Assembly: GCF_001426085.1 (NCBI RefSeq)
Contig: NZ_LMRR01000003.1
Span: 1 to 64,000, forward strand
Origin: Rhodococcus sp. Leaf278
GTDB lineage: Bacteria; Actinomycetota; Actinomycetes; Mycobacteriales; Mycobacteriaceae
Reading direction: 5' to 3'
DNA length: 64,000 nucleotides
A model generated the notes under the pieces. It was not told where the DNA came from and ran no database searches. It was given only the letters and a program-made list of their open reading frames with translations. The translations under genes were made by a program, and so were the position numbers. Numbering within the stretch: position 1 is the stretch's first letter; each line of letters begins with the position of its first letter. This document shows positions 43,771 through 52,600 of this stretch, piece by piece.

Positions 43771-44460
43771 CTAGACGGGCTGCGAGGCCTTGATCTCCTC
43801 CGACTCGACAGAATCAAGACTCCTACGTTCGGCTGCCCACACCCACACGGCCAGGGAGATCAACGCGATCACTTCGGCGACGACGAGCACTCGTTCTACA
43901 TAGCCGAGGGTGACCACCCGATACCAGGGTCGCGAGCCGGTGGCACCGACCGCGAGTGCGTACACGATGGGCAATAGCGTCACGACCGACAGCATGCTCA
44001 GGCCCAGGGTGATTCGCGCCCGGGCTACCCACAGGCCGTCGCGAATCCAGGGCCGCGAGAATGCGAAGACTGCGATCGGAATGCTGACGAACGCCACGGC
44101 GGCACCGAGCCGGTGGATCGACCCGCCGAGACTGAGCGAGGCGTTGTTCGACCAATCCTGCTTCGGCACTGCGACGACAGCCACGAGCCCTACTGTCCAG
44201 AGCGTCAAGCAGATCGACGCGGCCGATGCGGGCCGAGTGAGGCGATGCCGAAGCGCGGACGCAAGAGTGAGTGCCGAGCCGAACGCGAGCAGGACAACCC
44301 CGATCGAGAACACCCACTGCTGTGCGCCGAGTCCGTATTCGCTGATCGTGCGCCGCAGATGCGAGGGCGTCTGCCACGCGGTGTAGAGATCGAGAACCAG
44401 CACCACCAGCGCTCCCAACACGATCGACAGAGCGCCGATCTTTGCCGGTCGAATCTGCAC
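43771..44460 (-). CDS. DUF998 six-helix membrane protein
   Basis: The 229-aa product has six or seven hydrophobic segments (e.g. IGALSIVLGALVVLVLDLY, WVFSIGVVLLAFGSALTLA, ICLTLWTVGLVAVVAVPKQD) and the DUF998 pattern SEYGLGAQQWVFSIG and GSIHRLGAAVAFVSIPIAVFAF. Its role is unknown. I start at GTG 44460, with GAGGAG 7 nt upstream, rather than at upstream codons without a ribosome-binding site. It diverges from the ArsR gene across 108 nt. Confidence 0.8.
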   Translation of the reverse strand: MQIRPAKIGALSIVLGALVVLVLDLYTAWQTPSHLRRTISEYGLGAQQWVFSIGVVLLAFGSALTLASALRHRLTRPASAASICLTLWTVGLVAVVAVPKQDWSNNASLSLGGSIHRLGAAVAFVSIPIAVFAFSRPWIRDGLWVARARITLGLSMLSVVTLLPIVYALAVGATGSRPWYRVVTLGYVERVLVVAEVIALISLAVWVWAAERRSLDSVESEEIKASQPV

Positions 44461-44531
44461 GTTGGCACTCCTCTCGGACGACGAGGGTCGCCGTCCACAC
44501 TCCATGTTGCCCGACAAATCGATGTGCCCCC

Positions 44532-44560
44532 TTGACGAAGGACCGAGCCACGAATAACGT
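44532..44560 (+). promoter_or_regulatory. Promoter of the ArsR-SRPBCC operon
   Basis: TTGACG (44532-44537) and TAACGT (44555-44560) are separated by exactly 17 nt, and the ATG follows 8 nt later. This is the best -35/-10 pair in the window and indicates a leaderless or nearly leaderless transcript. Confidence 0.75.
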
Positions 44561-44568
44561 ACAACCAC

Positions 44569-44910
44569 ATGGTTGCAGATCAGTTGAGCAACGAAGAGGT
44601 CGATCGCCTGTTCCAGGCATTCGCGGATACGACCCGTCGTGACATCGTCACGAAGGTCACCGTCGGCGAACAGTCCGTGTCGGAGTTGGCATCTCACTAC
44701 GCCATGAGCTTTGCCGCCGTACAGAAACACGTCGCGGTTCTCGAACGCGCCGCCGTGATCACGAAGCACAAGCGTGGCAGGGAGCAGATCGTGCGAGTTC
44801 GATTGGACACCATCGCACACGCACGCTCGTTGCTCGGAGCCTACGAGGAGATCTGGCGACACCGTGTCGACCGGATCGACGACATTCTCGGTGAGGACAA
44901 GAAGGGGTAA
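44569..44910 (+). CDS. ArsR family winged-helix regulator
   Basis: The 113-aa product is an ArsR-type repressor: LFQAFADTTRRDIVTKV, VSELASHYAMSFAAVQKHVAVLERAAVI (recognition helix) and the GREQIVRV wing. No cysteine metal site is present. Regulators of this subgroup are typically paired with an SRPBCC/AHSA1 protein, as here 4 nt downstream, and probably control their own operon. Confidence 0.92.
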   Translation: MVADQLSNEEVDRLFQAFADTTRRDIVTKVTVGEQSVSELASHYAMSFAAVQKHVAVLERAAVITKHKRGREQIVRVRLDTIAHARSLLGAYEEIWRHRVDRIDDILGEDKKG

Positions 44911-44914
44911 CACC

Positions 44915-45400
44915 ATGCCGTTCATCAGCTCACACAAGGACGCTGAGAATTTGACCATGACCGTGGTCGCCGAGTTCGACGCGAAAGTCGAACGCGTCTG
45001 GCAAATCTGGGAGGACCCGCGCCAACTCGAACGATGGTGGGGACCACCGACGTGGCCCGCGACTTTCGAGAGCCATGACTTCGTTCCCGGCGGTAAGGCG
45101 TCTTACTACATGACCGGACCGGACGGCGAGAAGGCTGCCGGCTGGTGGCTGTTCACCGAGATCTCCGCGCCGACGACGCTCTCGTTCGACGACGGATTCG
45201 CCGACGACACCGGCAATCCGTCGGCGACATTGCCGGTCACTCACGCGGTCGCCACGCTCGAGGATGTCGACGGCAGAACACGTATGACCATCAGGTCGCG
45301 ATTCGACTCCCTCGAGGAACTCGAACAACTCGTCGAGATGGGCATGGACGAGGGTATGGCTCTGGCGCTCGGCCAGATCGACGCGATTGTCGCCGACTGA
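44915..45400 (+). CDS. SRPBCC/AHSA1 domain protein
   Basis: The 161-aa product has the START-like SRPBCC fold of Aha1 homologues: MTVVAEFDAKVERVWQIWEDPRQLERWWGPP, FVPGGKASYYMTGPDG, and GMDEGMALALGQIDAIV. It forms a hydrophobic ligand cavity of unknown cargo. It overlaps no other gene, and its last 11 nt are part of the first copy of a 73-nt repeat. It is co-transcribed with the ArsR gene. Confidence 0.9.
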   Translation: MPFISSHKDAENLTMTVVAEFDAKVERVWQIWEDPRQLERWWGPPTWPATFESHDFVPGGKASYYMTGPDGEKAAGWWLFTEISAPTTLSFDDGFADDTGNPSATLPVTHAVATLEDVDGRTRMTIRSRFDSLEELEQLVEMGMDEGMALALGQIDAIVAD

Positions 45401-45462
45401 TCGTGGTGCACGGAAACTCGGTCTCTGCACCGAATTTCCGTGCACATGCGGCGCAGCCGCTC
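45390..45462. repeat. Two-hairpin intergenic repeat, copy A (also convergent terminator)
   Basis: This 73-nt element is repeated at 46061-46133 with 65 of 73 positions identical by direct comparison. It contains an 11-bp inverted pair GTGCACGGAAA (45406-45416) / TTTCCGTGCAC (45435-45445) and a second small hairpin GCGGC-gca-GCCGC (45448-45460). It covers the junction between the convergent SRPBCC and membrane-protein genes, so it may terminate both. Confidence 0.85.
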
Positions 45463-46018
45463 ATCGGTAGGTGTTGCCGACCAGCGCTCGGCTGCTCCCC
45501 CACAAGGCAAAGCCGAGCAACAGGTAGCCGGGCAGGACTGCACCGATAGCGTCGACAGAGCTATCGGCGGCACCCGCAGCGGCGAGGATCAGAGCAAGTA
45601 CACCGAGCGCGGTCAACGCCACGCCGAGTCCGGTGAAGAAACGTAACTTCCACACCAGCGCGAGTGCGACGAAGTGCAGGCCCACCACAGTCGAAATCCA
45701 CGCGACCGCAGCCTGCGGTGCATCGAGTGGACCGTTGATGATCGCGAGACCGCCGAAGATTGCAACCACCTCGACGGCGACCACAACCCAGTAACCGCGG
45801 CCGAAGCCGCCGCGACCTCCGCCTTCCGGAGCGGGGGCCGGCGGGACTCGCCACACCGCGAGAAGCACAGCAACCAACGCCACCACTGCAACAACGCGCA
45901 GTCCGACGGTCAAGATCGTCGGAAACGTATCCGAATTGACGAAAACAAAGACCAGTCCGAAAACGGCTCCGATGATCGAGCCGATCTTTTCGGGAGCCAT
46001 GCGTGCGCCGGGTTTCAT
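45461..46018 (-). CDS. Small multi-pass membrane protein of unknown function
   Basis: The 185-aa product has about six hydrophobic segments (IIGAVFGLVFVFVN, ILTVGLRVVAVVALVAVLLAVW, YWVVVAVEVVAIFGGLAII, AVAWISTVVGLHFVALALVW, GLGVALTALGVLALILAAAG, AVLPGYLLLGFALWG) separated by a Pro/Gly-rich loop. It resembles many actinobacterial DUF-type membrane proteins but no specific family is certain. I start at ATG 46018 because the upstream frame runs into repeat copy B. The gene is bracketed by the two repeat copies in direct orientation. Confidence 0.72.
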   Translation of the reverse strand: MKPGARMAPEKIGSIIGAVFGLVFVFVNSDTFPTILTVGLRVVAVVALVAVLLAVWRVPPAPAPEGGGRGGFGRGYWVVVAVEVVAIFGGLAIINGPLDAPQAAVAWISTVVGLHFVALALVWKLRFFTGLGVALTALGVLALILAAAGAADSSVDAIGAVLPGYLLLGFALWGSSRALVGNTYR

Positions 46019-46060
46019 GTGGCCTACCGTCGCACAGTTCCACCACGAGTACAGCGGTTC

Positions 46061-46133
46061 TCGCCGACCGATCGTGGTGCACGGAACTTCGGTCACTGCT
46101 ACGAATTTCCGTGCACGTGCGGCGAAGCCGCTC
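46061..46133. repeat. Two-hairpin intergenic repeat, copy B
   Basis: This is the second copy of the 73-nt element, in the same orientation as 45390-45462 and 671 nt away. The hairpin arms (GTGCACGGAA / TTCCGTGCAC, and GCGGC / GCCGC around a 3-nt loop) are kept while most of the 8 mismatches fall in the loop and spacers. This suggests selection for the structure. It lies just past the stop of the beta-propeller lipoprotein gene, where it can act as a terminator. Confidence 0.85.
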
Positions 46134-47173
46134 TACTCCGGAACAGAGCTGACGGTGAACGGCTCGACGGGCTCTCCCCCACGCTTGTCGAACTGACTGT
46201 TTACCACGAGCAGCCGATCATCCACTGCGGCAACGGTTGTGGGGTAGGCGAACGACGCATCGGTGACCTCGCCGGTGACCGTTCCACGTCGGCCGTCATC
46301 GTCGAGATCGACCTTTGCGATCAAACCGTCTCGATTGCGAACGACATACAGCGTGTCATCGTCCGTTTCCATCCCATCGCCGTTCATGAGCGTCGCCCCA
46401 CCGAGGTCGACCTGGGTGACCTCTTTCGAGGTCTTGTCGATCCGGTACAGATTTCCTGTGCTGGACTGCACAACGATCAGCGCCGACTCGTCGTCGTTCT
46501 CGACGATGCCGTTGGCGTTGAAGCCCTCTCCGTAGACGAACGGGCTGCCGTCGAAGTTCACGAACGTTTCCAAAGGAGCGTCCTGCGTCCCGGCCACGAT
46601 TTGGTCGAAGGGAATGCGGTACAGCGCCGGGCTGCGTGAATCCGTCACGAAGGCATCGCCGTTGTCGGCAATCGCAACGTCGTTGAGGAACGTCGCGTCG
46701 GTGCCGAGACCGTTGGTGAACGTGGCCACCAGATCACCGGAGCCGGCGTCGTACACCCACACCTTGCCTGTCGCCCCTCCGGCGATCACCAAGTAGTCGG
46801 GCCGATCGTCGTCATCCAGCACGTCGAGTCCGGCCGCACCCGTGCGTCCATCCGCGCCGCCGGGCAGAAACACCGACACGTCCGGGGAGCCGACGGTTCC
46901 GCGGAACACTGCGCCATCGGACGTGGACGTTACGTAGAACGTGTCGTCCGCTGCGGTGATGCCTTCGGGGAACACTCCTGTGCCCGGCAGGTTGTAGATC
47001 GTCGCGGTGCTCGAACTTTGCGACGCCGACGACGACGCCGACGACGACGCCGACGACGAGGTCGAATCGGTCGTGGTGCTCGGTGCGGGTTCCGCCGAAT
47101 CCGAGGACCCGCAGGCACTCAGCACTAGTGTGGCGACGGCGACAACAGGGACTACTCGAGAGACTCGGTTCAC
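46133..47173 (-). CDS. Lipoprotein with SMP-30/NHL-like beta-propeller
   Basis: The 346-aa product starts at GTG 47173 and has a lipoprotein signal (VVPVVAVATLVLSAC, Cys21). A Ser/Ala/Thr linker follows, then a propeller of repeated strands with motifs such as GVFPEGITAADDTFYVTST, LNDVAIADNGDAFVTDSRSPALYRI, GFNANGIVENDDESALIVV, MNGDGMETDDDTLYVV and FAYPTTVAAVDDRLLVV. These recall SMP-30/gluconolactonase or NHL propellers that bind metal or ligand through the central cavity. It would sit on the outer face of the membrane. The substrate is unknown. Confidence 0.82.
   Translation of the reverse strand: MNRVSRVVPVVAVATLVLSACGSSDSAEPAPSTTTDSTSSSASSSASSSASQSSSTATIYNLPGTGVFPEGITAADDTFYVTSTSDGAVFRGTVGSPDVSVFLPGGADGRTGAAGLDVLDDDDRPDYLVIAGGATGKVWVYDAGSGDLVATFTNGLGTDATFLNDVAIADNGDAFVTDSRSPALYRIPFDQIVAGTQDAPLETFVNFDGSPFVYGEGFNANGIVENDDESALIVVQSSTGNLYRIDKTSKEVTQVDLGGATLMNGDGMETDDDTLYVVRNRDGLIAKVDLDDDGRRGTVTGEVTDASFAYPTTVAAVDDRLLVVNSQFDKRGGEPVEPFTVSSVPE
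47025..47060. repeat. Three tandem 12-nt repeats inside the lipoprotein gene
   Basis: Three copies of a gccgacgacgac unit (the last with one change) encode the SSSA repeats of the lipoprotein linker. Such short tandem units can change copy number by slippage, always in frame because 12 is a multiple of three, and so vary linker length. Confidence 0.8.
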
Positions 47174-47260
47174 ACGTTCGAGTGTTCCATATGTCTCAAT
47201 TTCCGGGCATTTGTCCTGGTGAGCAGATTTTCGGTCGACACATTTCGTACAGTCGTTGTC

Positions 47261-47914
47261 ATGAGTGACCCCTCCACCCTTGCCGCGACCAGTACCGAAC
47301 TCGGCGGAATCGCCGGTTGGGCGGTCAGCTTGATGGAGGCCATCGGTGGCCCCGGCGCCGGAATCGCGGTGGCCGCCGAGAACTTTTTCCCGCCGCTACC
47401 CAGCGAGATCATCCTGCCCCTTGCCGGGTTCACCGCATCGCAGGGCGGGATGACTCTCTTCGGTGCGCTGTTCTGGACGACGGCCGGCTCGGTACTGGGT
47501 GCGTTGGTTCTGTACTGGCTGGGCATCAAACTCGGTCGCGACCGGATGTACTCCATCGTCGAGAAGATGCCGTTCGTAGGTACCGAGGATCTGACCAAGG
47601 CCGAGGATTGGTTCACCCGTCACGGTCGGTCGGCGGTGTTCTTCGGCCGCATGATCCCGGTGGTGCGCTCGGGTATCTCGATTCCGGCCGGAGTGTCCCG
47701 AATGCCGATCCTGCAGTTCATGCTGTACACGACGCTGGGCAGCCTGATCTGGAACTCGATCTTCGTGCTCGCCGGTTACTTCCTCGGCGAGAACTGGCAC
47801 TACGTGGAGAACTACGCCTCGGTGTTCCAGTACATCGTCATCGGCATCGTTGTGGCGTTGATCGCGTGGTTCGTGGTGAAGAAAATGAAGTCCAGGCGCG
47901 TCGAGGCTCAGTAG
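47261..47914 (+). CDS. DedA family membrane protein
   Basis: The 217-aa product has the DedA/SNARE-associated pattern: AAENFFPPLPSEIILPLAGF, GSVLGALVLYWLGIKLGRDR, WFTRHGRSAVFFGRMIPVVRSGISIPAGVSRMP, and GSLIWNSIFVLAGYFLGENW. DedA proteins are lipid scramblase/undecaprenyl-phosphate carrier relatives supporting envelope integrity. ATG 47261 is chosen because TACAGT lies 7 nt upstream (leaderless); an in-frame start 42 nt earlier lies upstream of that promoter. It converges on the LuxR-type gene with a 4-nt gap. Confidence 0.92.
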   Translation: MSDPSTLAATSTELGGIAGWAVSLMEAIGGPGAGIAVAAENFFPPLPSEIILPLAGFTASQGGMTLFGALFWTTAGSVLGALVLYWLGIKLGRDRMYSIVEKMPFVGTEDLTKAEDWFTRHGRSAVFFGRMIPVVRSGISIPAGVSRMPILQFMLYTTLGSLIWNSIFVLAGYFLGENWHYVENYASVFQYIVIGIVVALIAWFVVKKMKSRRVEAQ

Positions 47915-47918
47915 ACCC

Positions 47919-48179
47919 TCACAGTTGGTCGATGTCGATGAAGCCGTCCTGCAGAGCCCTCGCGAGCAACGTCGCTTTGGTGGGTGCGCTGCGTCCGACC
48001 GCGGAATATTTCGCTCGAATGCGGGTCAGGTGGGTGTTCACGGTTCCCATCGCCAGGTAGAGCGAGCGCGATGCCTCCGCTTTCGAGTCCGAGATGAGCC
48101 AGGCGGTGAGTACTTCGATTTCACGAGCACTGAGCCGTGGATCGGGAGCGTCGCCGATGCGGATGTCGAGAACTGTCAT
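47919..48179 (-). CDS. Stand-alone LuxR-type helix-turn-helix protein
   Basis: The 86-aa product consists almost only of a LuxR C-terminal DNA-binding domain: RLSAREIEVLTAWLISDSKAEASRSLYLAMGTVNTHLTRIRAKYSAVGR. No receiver or sensor domain is attached, as in GerE-like small regulators. AAGGATCCTC lies directly before the ATG. The target is unknown. Confidence 0.85.
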   Translation of the reverse strand: MTVLDIRIGDAPDPRLSAREIEVLTAWLISDSKAEASRSLYLAMGTVNTHLTRIRAKYSAVGRSAPTKATLLARALQDGFIDIDQL

Positions 48180-48353
48180 GAGGATCCTTGAATTTCGGGC
48201 ACCACAGCTGTCCCGGCGGTGCGATCACGGCCAATGACACCGCACAAGCTCCGTTGCGTCACTCCGACGAATGACGAAGGTTGCTCTCACGCGAGAGTGA
48301 ACACTGTCACCGGCACCACCGCTGTGCGTCTCAGCTGGGTAATGTCCGTCGCC

Positions 48354-49601
48354 ATGAACCAACTCGATGCGACTGCCGCCCACTTCGTCGAGTCAGCTGT
48401 CACGTTGTTGGTCGCGGATCCTCGAAGGATTCTCGAACGCGGTGTGCGCGTCGAGGACGTCGTCTACGCATCCGACTCGTCGACGGCGACGTTCTTCCGA
48501 AAGTTCAGCACCAAAGCCGACTTTCTCGACAAGGTGGTCGAGCATCTGTCCCGCACGCCACTGCCCACCGAAGTTCACGAGACTGTCCGGACCCAGGCGA
48601 CGGCCAACGGTGCATCGATTCGCGCAACGGTGTCGGCGCTCGTTGCGCGTCACTTTCCGGCACTCGTCGACCGGAACGGCATCACCGAGTCACTTCTCGA
48701 CCACGTTTTCAGCGGTCCCTCTTCTCCCGCACTCGCCGGCGCTTACCGCGTCCGAGACGAAGCCGTACTGGACGCATTCGAAGCACTGTTCGATCCCGAC
48801 GGTGGGGCCTTCCGCCGTCCCTTCACAGCCCGATCGTTCGCCGTGACGATCAACGCCATCATCGACGGCTTTCGCCTCCGCAGTCAGGTGGACGCAACAT
48901 CCGTATCGCCCGATGTGATGTCCGACGCGGTCCTTGCCTTCCTCGGGGCCGTCGTCGACACGTCTGGACATCATCAGCACCTCGACGACGTCGTGGGGGA
49001 AGTGGGCGCTCCGGTCGAGGACCGCCCACTTCCTCGCGATCCACGTGCTGCGATCGTCACCGCTGCGCGCGACGAGTTCGGTAAGCGTGGCTACTTCATG
49101 ACGCGCATGGATGACGTCGCCGATATCGCAGGAGTGCCGAGGGCGGCATGCAAGACGCTCTTCCCGACCAAGCCGTCCGTCATCGTGGCAGCGCTGCAGA
49201 ATCGAGTCGATCGTCTTCGCGAGTCGGTAGCCGACGACCAGTTGCTGGGCCTCGACGAGCTCACGATTTTGCGCAATCACATGCTGCGGTGCGCGCAACT
49301 CGCTTCGGACGAAATCGAATTCATGGATGCGCTCCTCGTCGCCGTCGCACACGACACCTATGGTGAGCCGGAGGGATTGATCTCGATCAAGGAGAAGCTC
49401 AACCTGCCGGCGATCATTGCCCCGGTCATCGCACGGGGGCAGGACAGCGGACTCTTCCGAAAGGGCTCGAGCCCAGTCGATCTCGCCGCAGGCATCACCA
49501 ATACTTTGTTGATGCGATGCTTCACACGACGACAGAACAGCCCGCAGGACAACGCGGTTTTCGTCGGCGATCTGCTTCTTCATGGCCTGCACACCCCCTG
49601 A
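48354..49601 (+). CDS. Tandem double-TetR family regulator
   Basis: The 415-aa product is two TetR units in one chain. The first HTH is degenerate (RGVRVEDVVYASDSSTATFFRKFSTKADFLDKVVEHL), followed by a ligand-binding-like helical domain. The second starts near residue 225 with DPRAAIVTAARDEFGKRGYFMTRMDDVADIAGVPRAACKTLFPTKPSVIVAAL and its own C-terminal helical domain. Double TetR proteins of about 400 aa occur in actinobacteria. ATG 48354 is preceded by TAATGT at 8 nt, and an ATG four codons earlier overlaps that -10 box. Its target is not evident. The 174 nt upstream hold no gene. Confidence 0.82.
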   Translation: MNQLDATAAHFVESAVTLLVADPRRILERGVRVEDVVYASDSSTATFFRKFSTKADFLDKVVEHLSRTPLPTEVHETVRTQATANGASIRATVSALVARHFPALVDRNGITESLLDHVFSGPSSPALAGAYRVRDEAVLDAFEALFDPDGGAFRRPFTARSFAVTINAIIDGFRLRSQVDATSVSPDVMSDAVLAFLGAVVDTSGHHQHLDDVVGEVGAPVEDRPLPRDPRAAIVTAARDEFGKRGYFMTRMDDVADIAGVPRAACKTLFPTKPSVIVAALQNRVDRLRESVADDQLLGLDELTILRNHMLRCAQLASDEIEFMDALLVAVAHDTYGEPEGLISIKEKLNLPAIIAPVIARGQDSGLFRKGSSPVDLAAGITNTLLMRCFTRRQNSPQDNAVFVGDLLLHGLHTP

Positions 49602-49657
49602 CCGCGTCGACACACCGCCCGCCCGCACCTGTCGGATACTTCACCTAGCATCTCCCC

Positions 49658-52600
49658 GTGCCGTCGACCTCCGAGATTCCGCCCATGGATCGTGTCAACC
49701 TGCTCGCTGTCCGGGCGCGCCTCGGCAGGTCCACCACCGAGCGTGGAAGTGAGTACTTCCATGCGGGCAGAGTCGGTCCGCTGCGCTGGCAGGAGGAGGA
49801 ACAACTACTCGTTGCGTCGGTCTCCGGTAGTCGAAGAGTCGACTACGTGACTGTTCTGCAGATGGTCATGCGAGACGGCCGTCCGGTAGATCTCGAATTC
49901 GGCCAATGCTCCTGCCCCGTCGGCTACGACTGCAAGCACGTGTTCGCTGTTCTGACCCAGGCTGTGCACCTCACGTCGGCGAAGCTCTTACCCGGTCAGA
50001 TCACGCCGGCAGCACCGGATTGGGCACAAGCGTTGTCCGGCCTCCGCACCTCGCGGCACGCTCCCGCGATCGAACCATCGAGCCCGAAATACGGGATCCA
50101 ACTCGCGCTGTCGTGGTCGACGCAACGCTCGGGCTACCTGAGGCTCCTTGCTCGTCCAGTGACGGTGAGTGCGCGTGGAGCATGGGTGACGACGGGCATC
50201 TCCTGGGACCGACTCCCGTACAGCTACAGCTCGGATTCCAATGACCAGATTCGACTTCTCGACGAACTCTATTCTGCGTATCGCGCGAAATCGCGCAACT
50301 CCTACTACTACAACCAGAGCGCCACGATCGACCTATCGGAGATCTCCGGCCGGATACTCTGGGACATTCTCGCCGAAGCAGCCGAACACGATGTCGCGCT
50401 GGTGAACTCGATCAAGACTCTCGGGCACGTTGCAATCTCGACAACCGCCGGATTCGATGTCGACATCACGGTTCTGTCGTCCGGTGACCTGTCGGTGGTG
50501 GGACGGACGGTCGTGGGTGACACGCTCCTCGATGGCAGTCGGTTCGGATTTCTCGGTCCGGACGGCACGGGGTTGGTCCACTGGGACGCGGGTGCACCGG
50601 AGGACGTGTCACAGCGCAGTTTCGGACTTGCGCGCCTCGAGACTCCGGTCCTCGCATCGCTGCACGGTCTCGCGACCTCGGACCAACCGCTGATCGTTCC
50701 CCACTACCAGCGCGCCACGTTCACCTCCGACTACCTGCCGGCGTTGCGAATGGACGCAACTGTCGTCTCGTCCGATGATTCGTATCGGCAACCCGTGATC
50801 GTCGGCCCCGAGTTGCAGATCACCGTGGAGTACACCGCCGTTCGCGAAGTCGGCGGCGGCGTGCTGCACACGGTAGCAACGCGGGCGGAGTGGCATTATT
50901 CGATCGACGAGGTAGAGATCCTGATCGACGCCGGTCGTCCGATCGTGCAGGACGGAACCCGCGAACCGGCCCGTGAACAATCCGTTCTGGACTCCGTTCG
51001 GGAAGTGCTCGGCGATGGGCGGGTTGTGCACTCGGTACTCCCGCCCTTCGCTGTCACCGGTATTCGAGCCGCGCACTACCTAAAGACGACGGTGCCATTG
51101 CTGCGCGCGGTCGATCGCGTCGAGGTGCGGATCACCGGAGATCCCCCAGACTTCGCCGACGCAACGGACACCGTCACCGTGTCTCTCAGCACTCGCTCCG
51201 TCAGCGGAACCAACGACTGGTTCGATCTGGGAATCGTTGTGGCAGTGGACGATGGCACCATCGCGCTCGCGGACATCATCACCGCAGTCGCTCAGGGCGA
51301 ATCGCACATTCTGCTCTCCGACGGGCGCTACGTCGATCTGGAATCACCCACTCTGTCCCGCCTGCGAGAACTGGTCGAAGAAGCACGTTCACTTCAGGAT
51401 TCGCCGGACGGCCCGCTCCGATTGAGCAGATACCAGGCCACATTGTGGGAGGAGTTGGTCGAACTCGGAGTCGTCACCCGACAGGCAAAGGCCTGGCGCG
51501 CACAAGTATCCGACTTGTTGGCACTCGATCGCGTCCAACCCATTCAGCCCCCATCGACTCTGCAGGCGACCTTGCGGTCCTACCAGAACGATGGCCTGAC
51601 CTGGCTCAGCTTTCTCCACGACCACGGTCTCGGCGGGATCCTCGCCGACGACATGGGACTGGGCAAAACCATTCAGACGCTTGCGCTGATCGCTCGTGTG
51701 CAGGAAAGGTCCGGTATCGACGCGCCGTTTCTGATCATCGCGCCGTCGAGCGTGGTGCACAACTGGGCTCGCGAGGCTGCGCAGTTCACGCCGACCCTCA
51801 CGATCGCAACGGCCGCCGAAACGACCTCGAGACGGGGCTCGACCGTTGCCCAGCTCGCTGCCGGTGCCGATGTGCTGATCACGTCGTACACCATCTTCCG
51901 GCTGAATTTCGACGAGTTCGACGCCTCGACCTGGTCGGGTCTCGTCCTGGACGAAGCGCAGTTCGTGAAGAACCATCAAGGGAAGTCGCATCAGTGCGCG
52001 CGACGCCTGACCACGCCGTTCAAGCTCGCCATCACCGGTACCCCGATGGAGAACAACGTCATGGAACTCTGGGCACTGTTGTCGATCACCGCACCCGGGC
52101 TCTTCCCCTCGCCGAAGAAGTTCACCGAGCTGTACCGCAAACCCATCGAAAACGGCGGCGACACCGACGTCTTGAAGCAACTCCGGCGGCGCATCCGGCC
52201 CTTGGTACTACGAAGGACGAAGGAGCTGGTCGCCGTCGAGCTGCCTCCCAAACAGGAGCAGACGGTCGAGGTCGATCTGCATCCTCGACATCGGCGGCTC
52301 TACGACACCACGCTCAACCGCGAACGCCAGAAGATACTGGGGTTGATCGACGACCTCGACAAGAATCGGTTCACCATCTTGAAATCGCTGACGCTCCTCC
52401 GCCAGCTCAGCCTGGACGCGTCCTTGATCGACCCCGAATATGCAGCCATTCCGAGCGCCAAAACCGACGAGCTCATTGGCCAGCTCACCGAAGTCGCCGC
52501 GGGCGGTCACCGCGCGCTGGTCTTCAGCCAGTTCACTCAGTACCTGGGCCGAGTACGCAGTCGCTTACAGAATGCCGGAATAGAATTCGAGTACCTGGAC

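Noticed and set aside
47025..47060. Tandem GAC/GCC repeats as a possible CRISPR or structural array
   Set aside because: The unit is 12 nt without spacers and simply encodes the SSSA linker of the lipoprotein.
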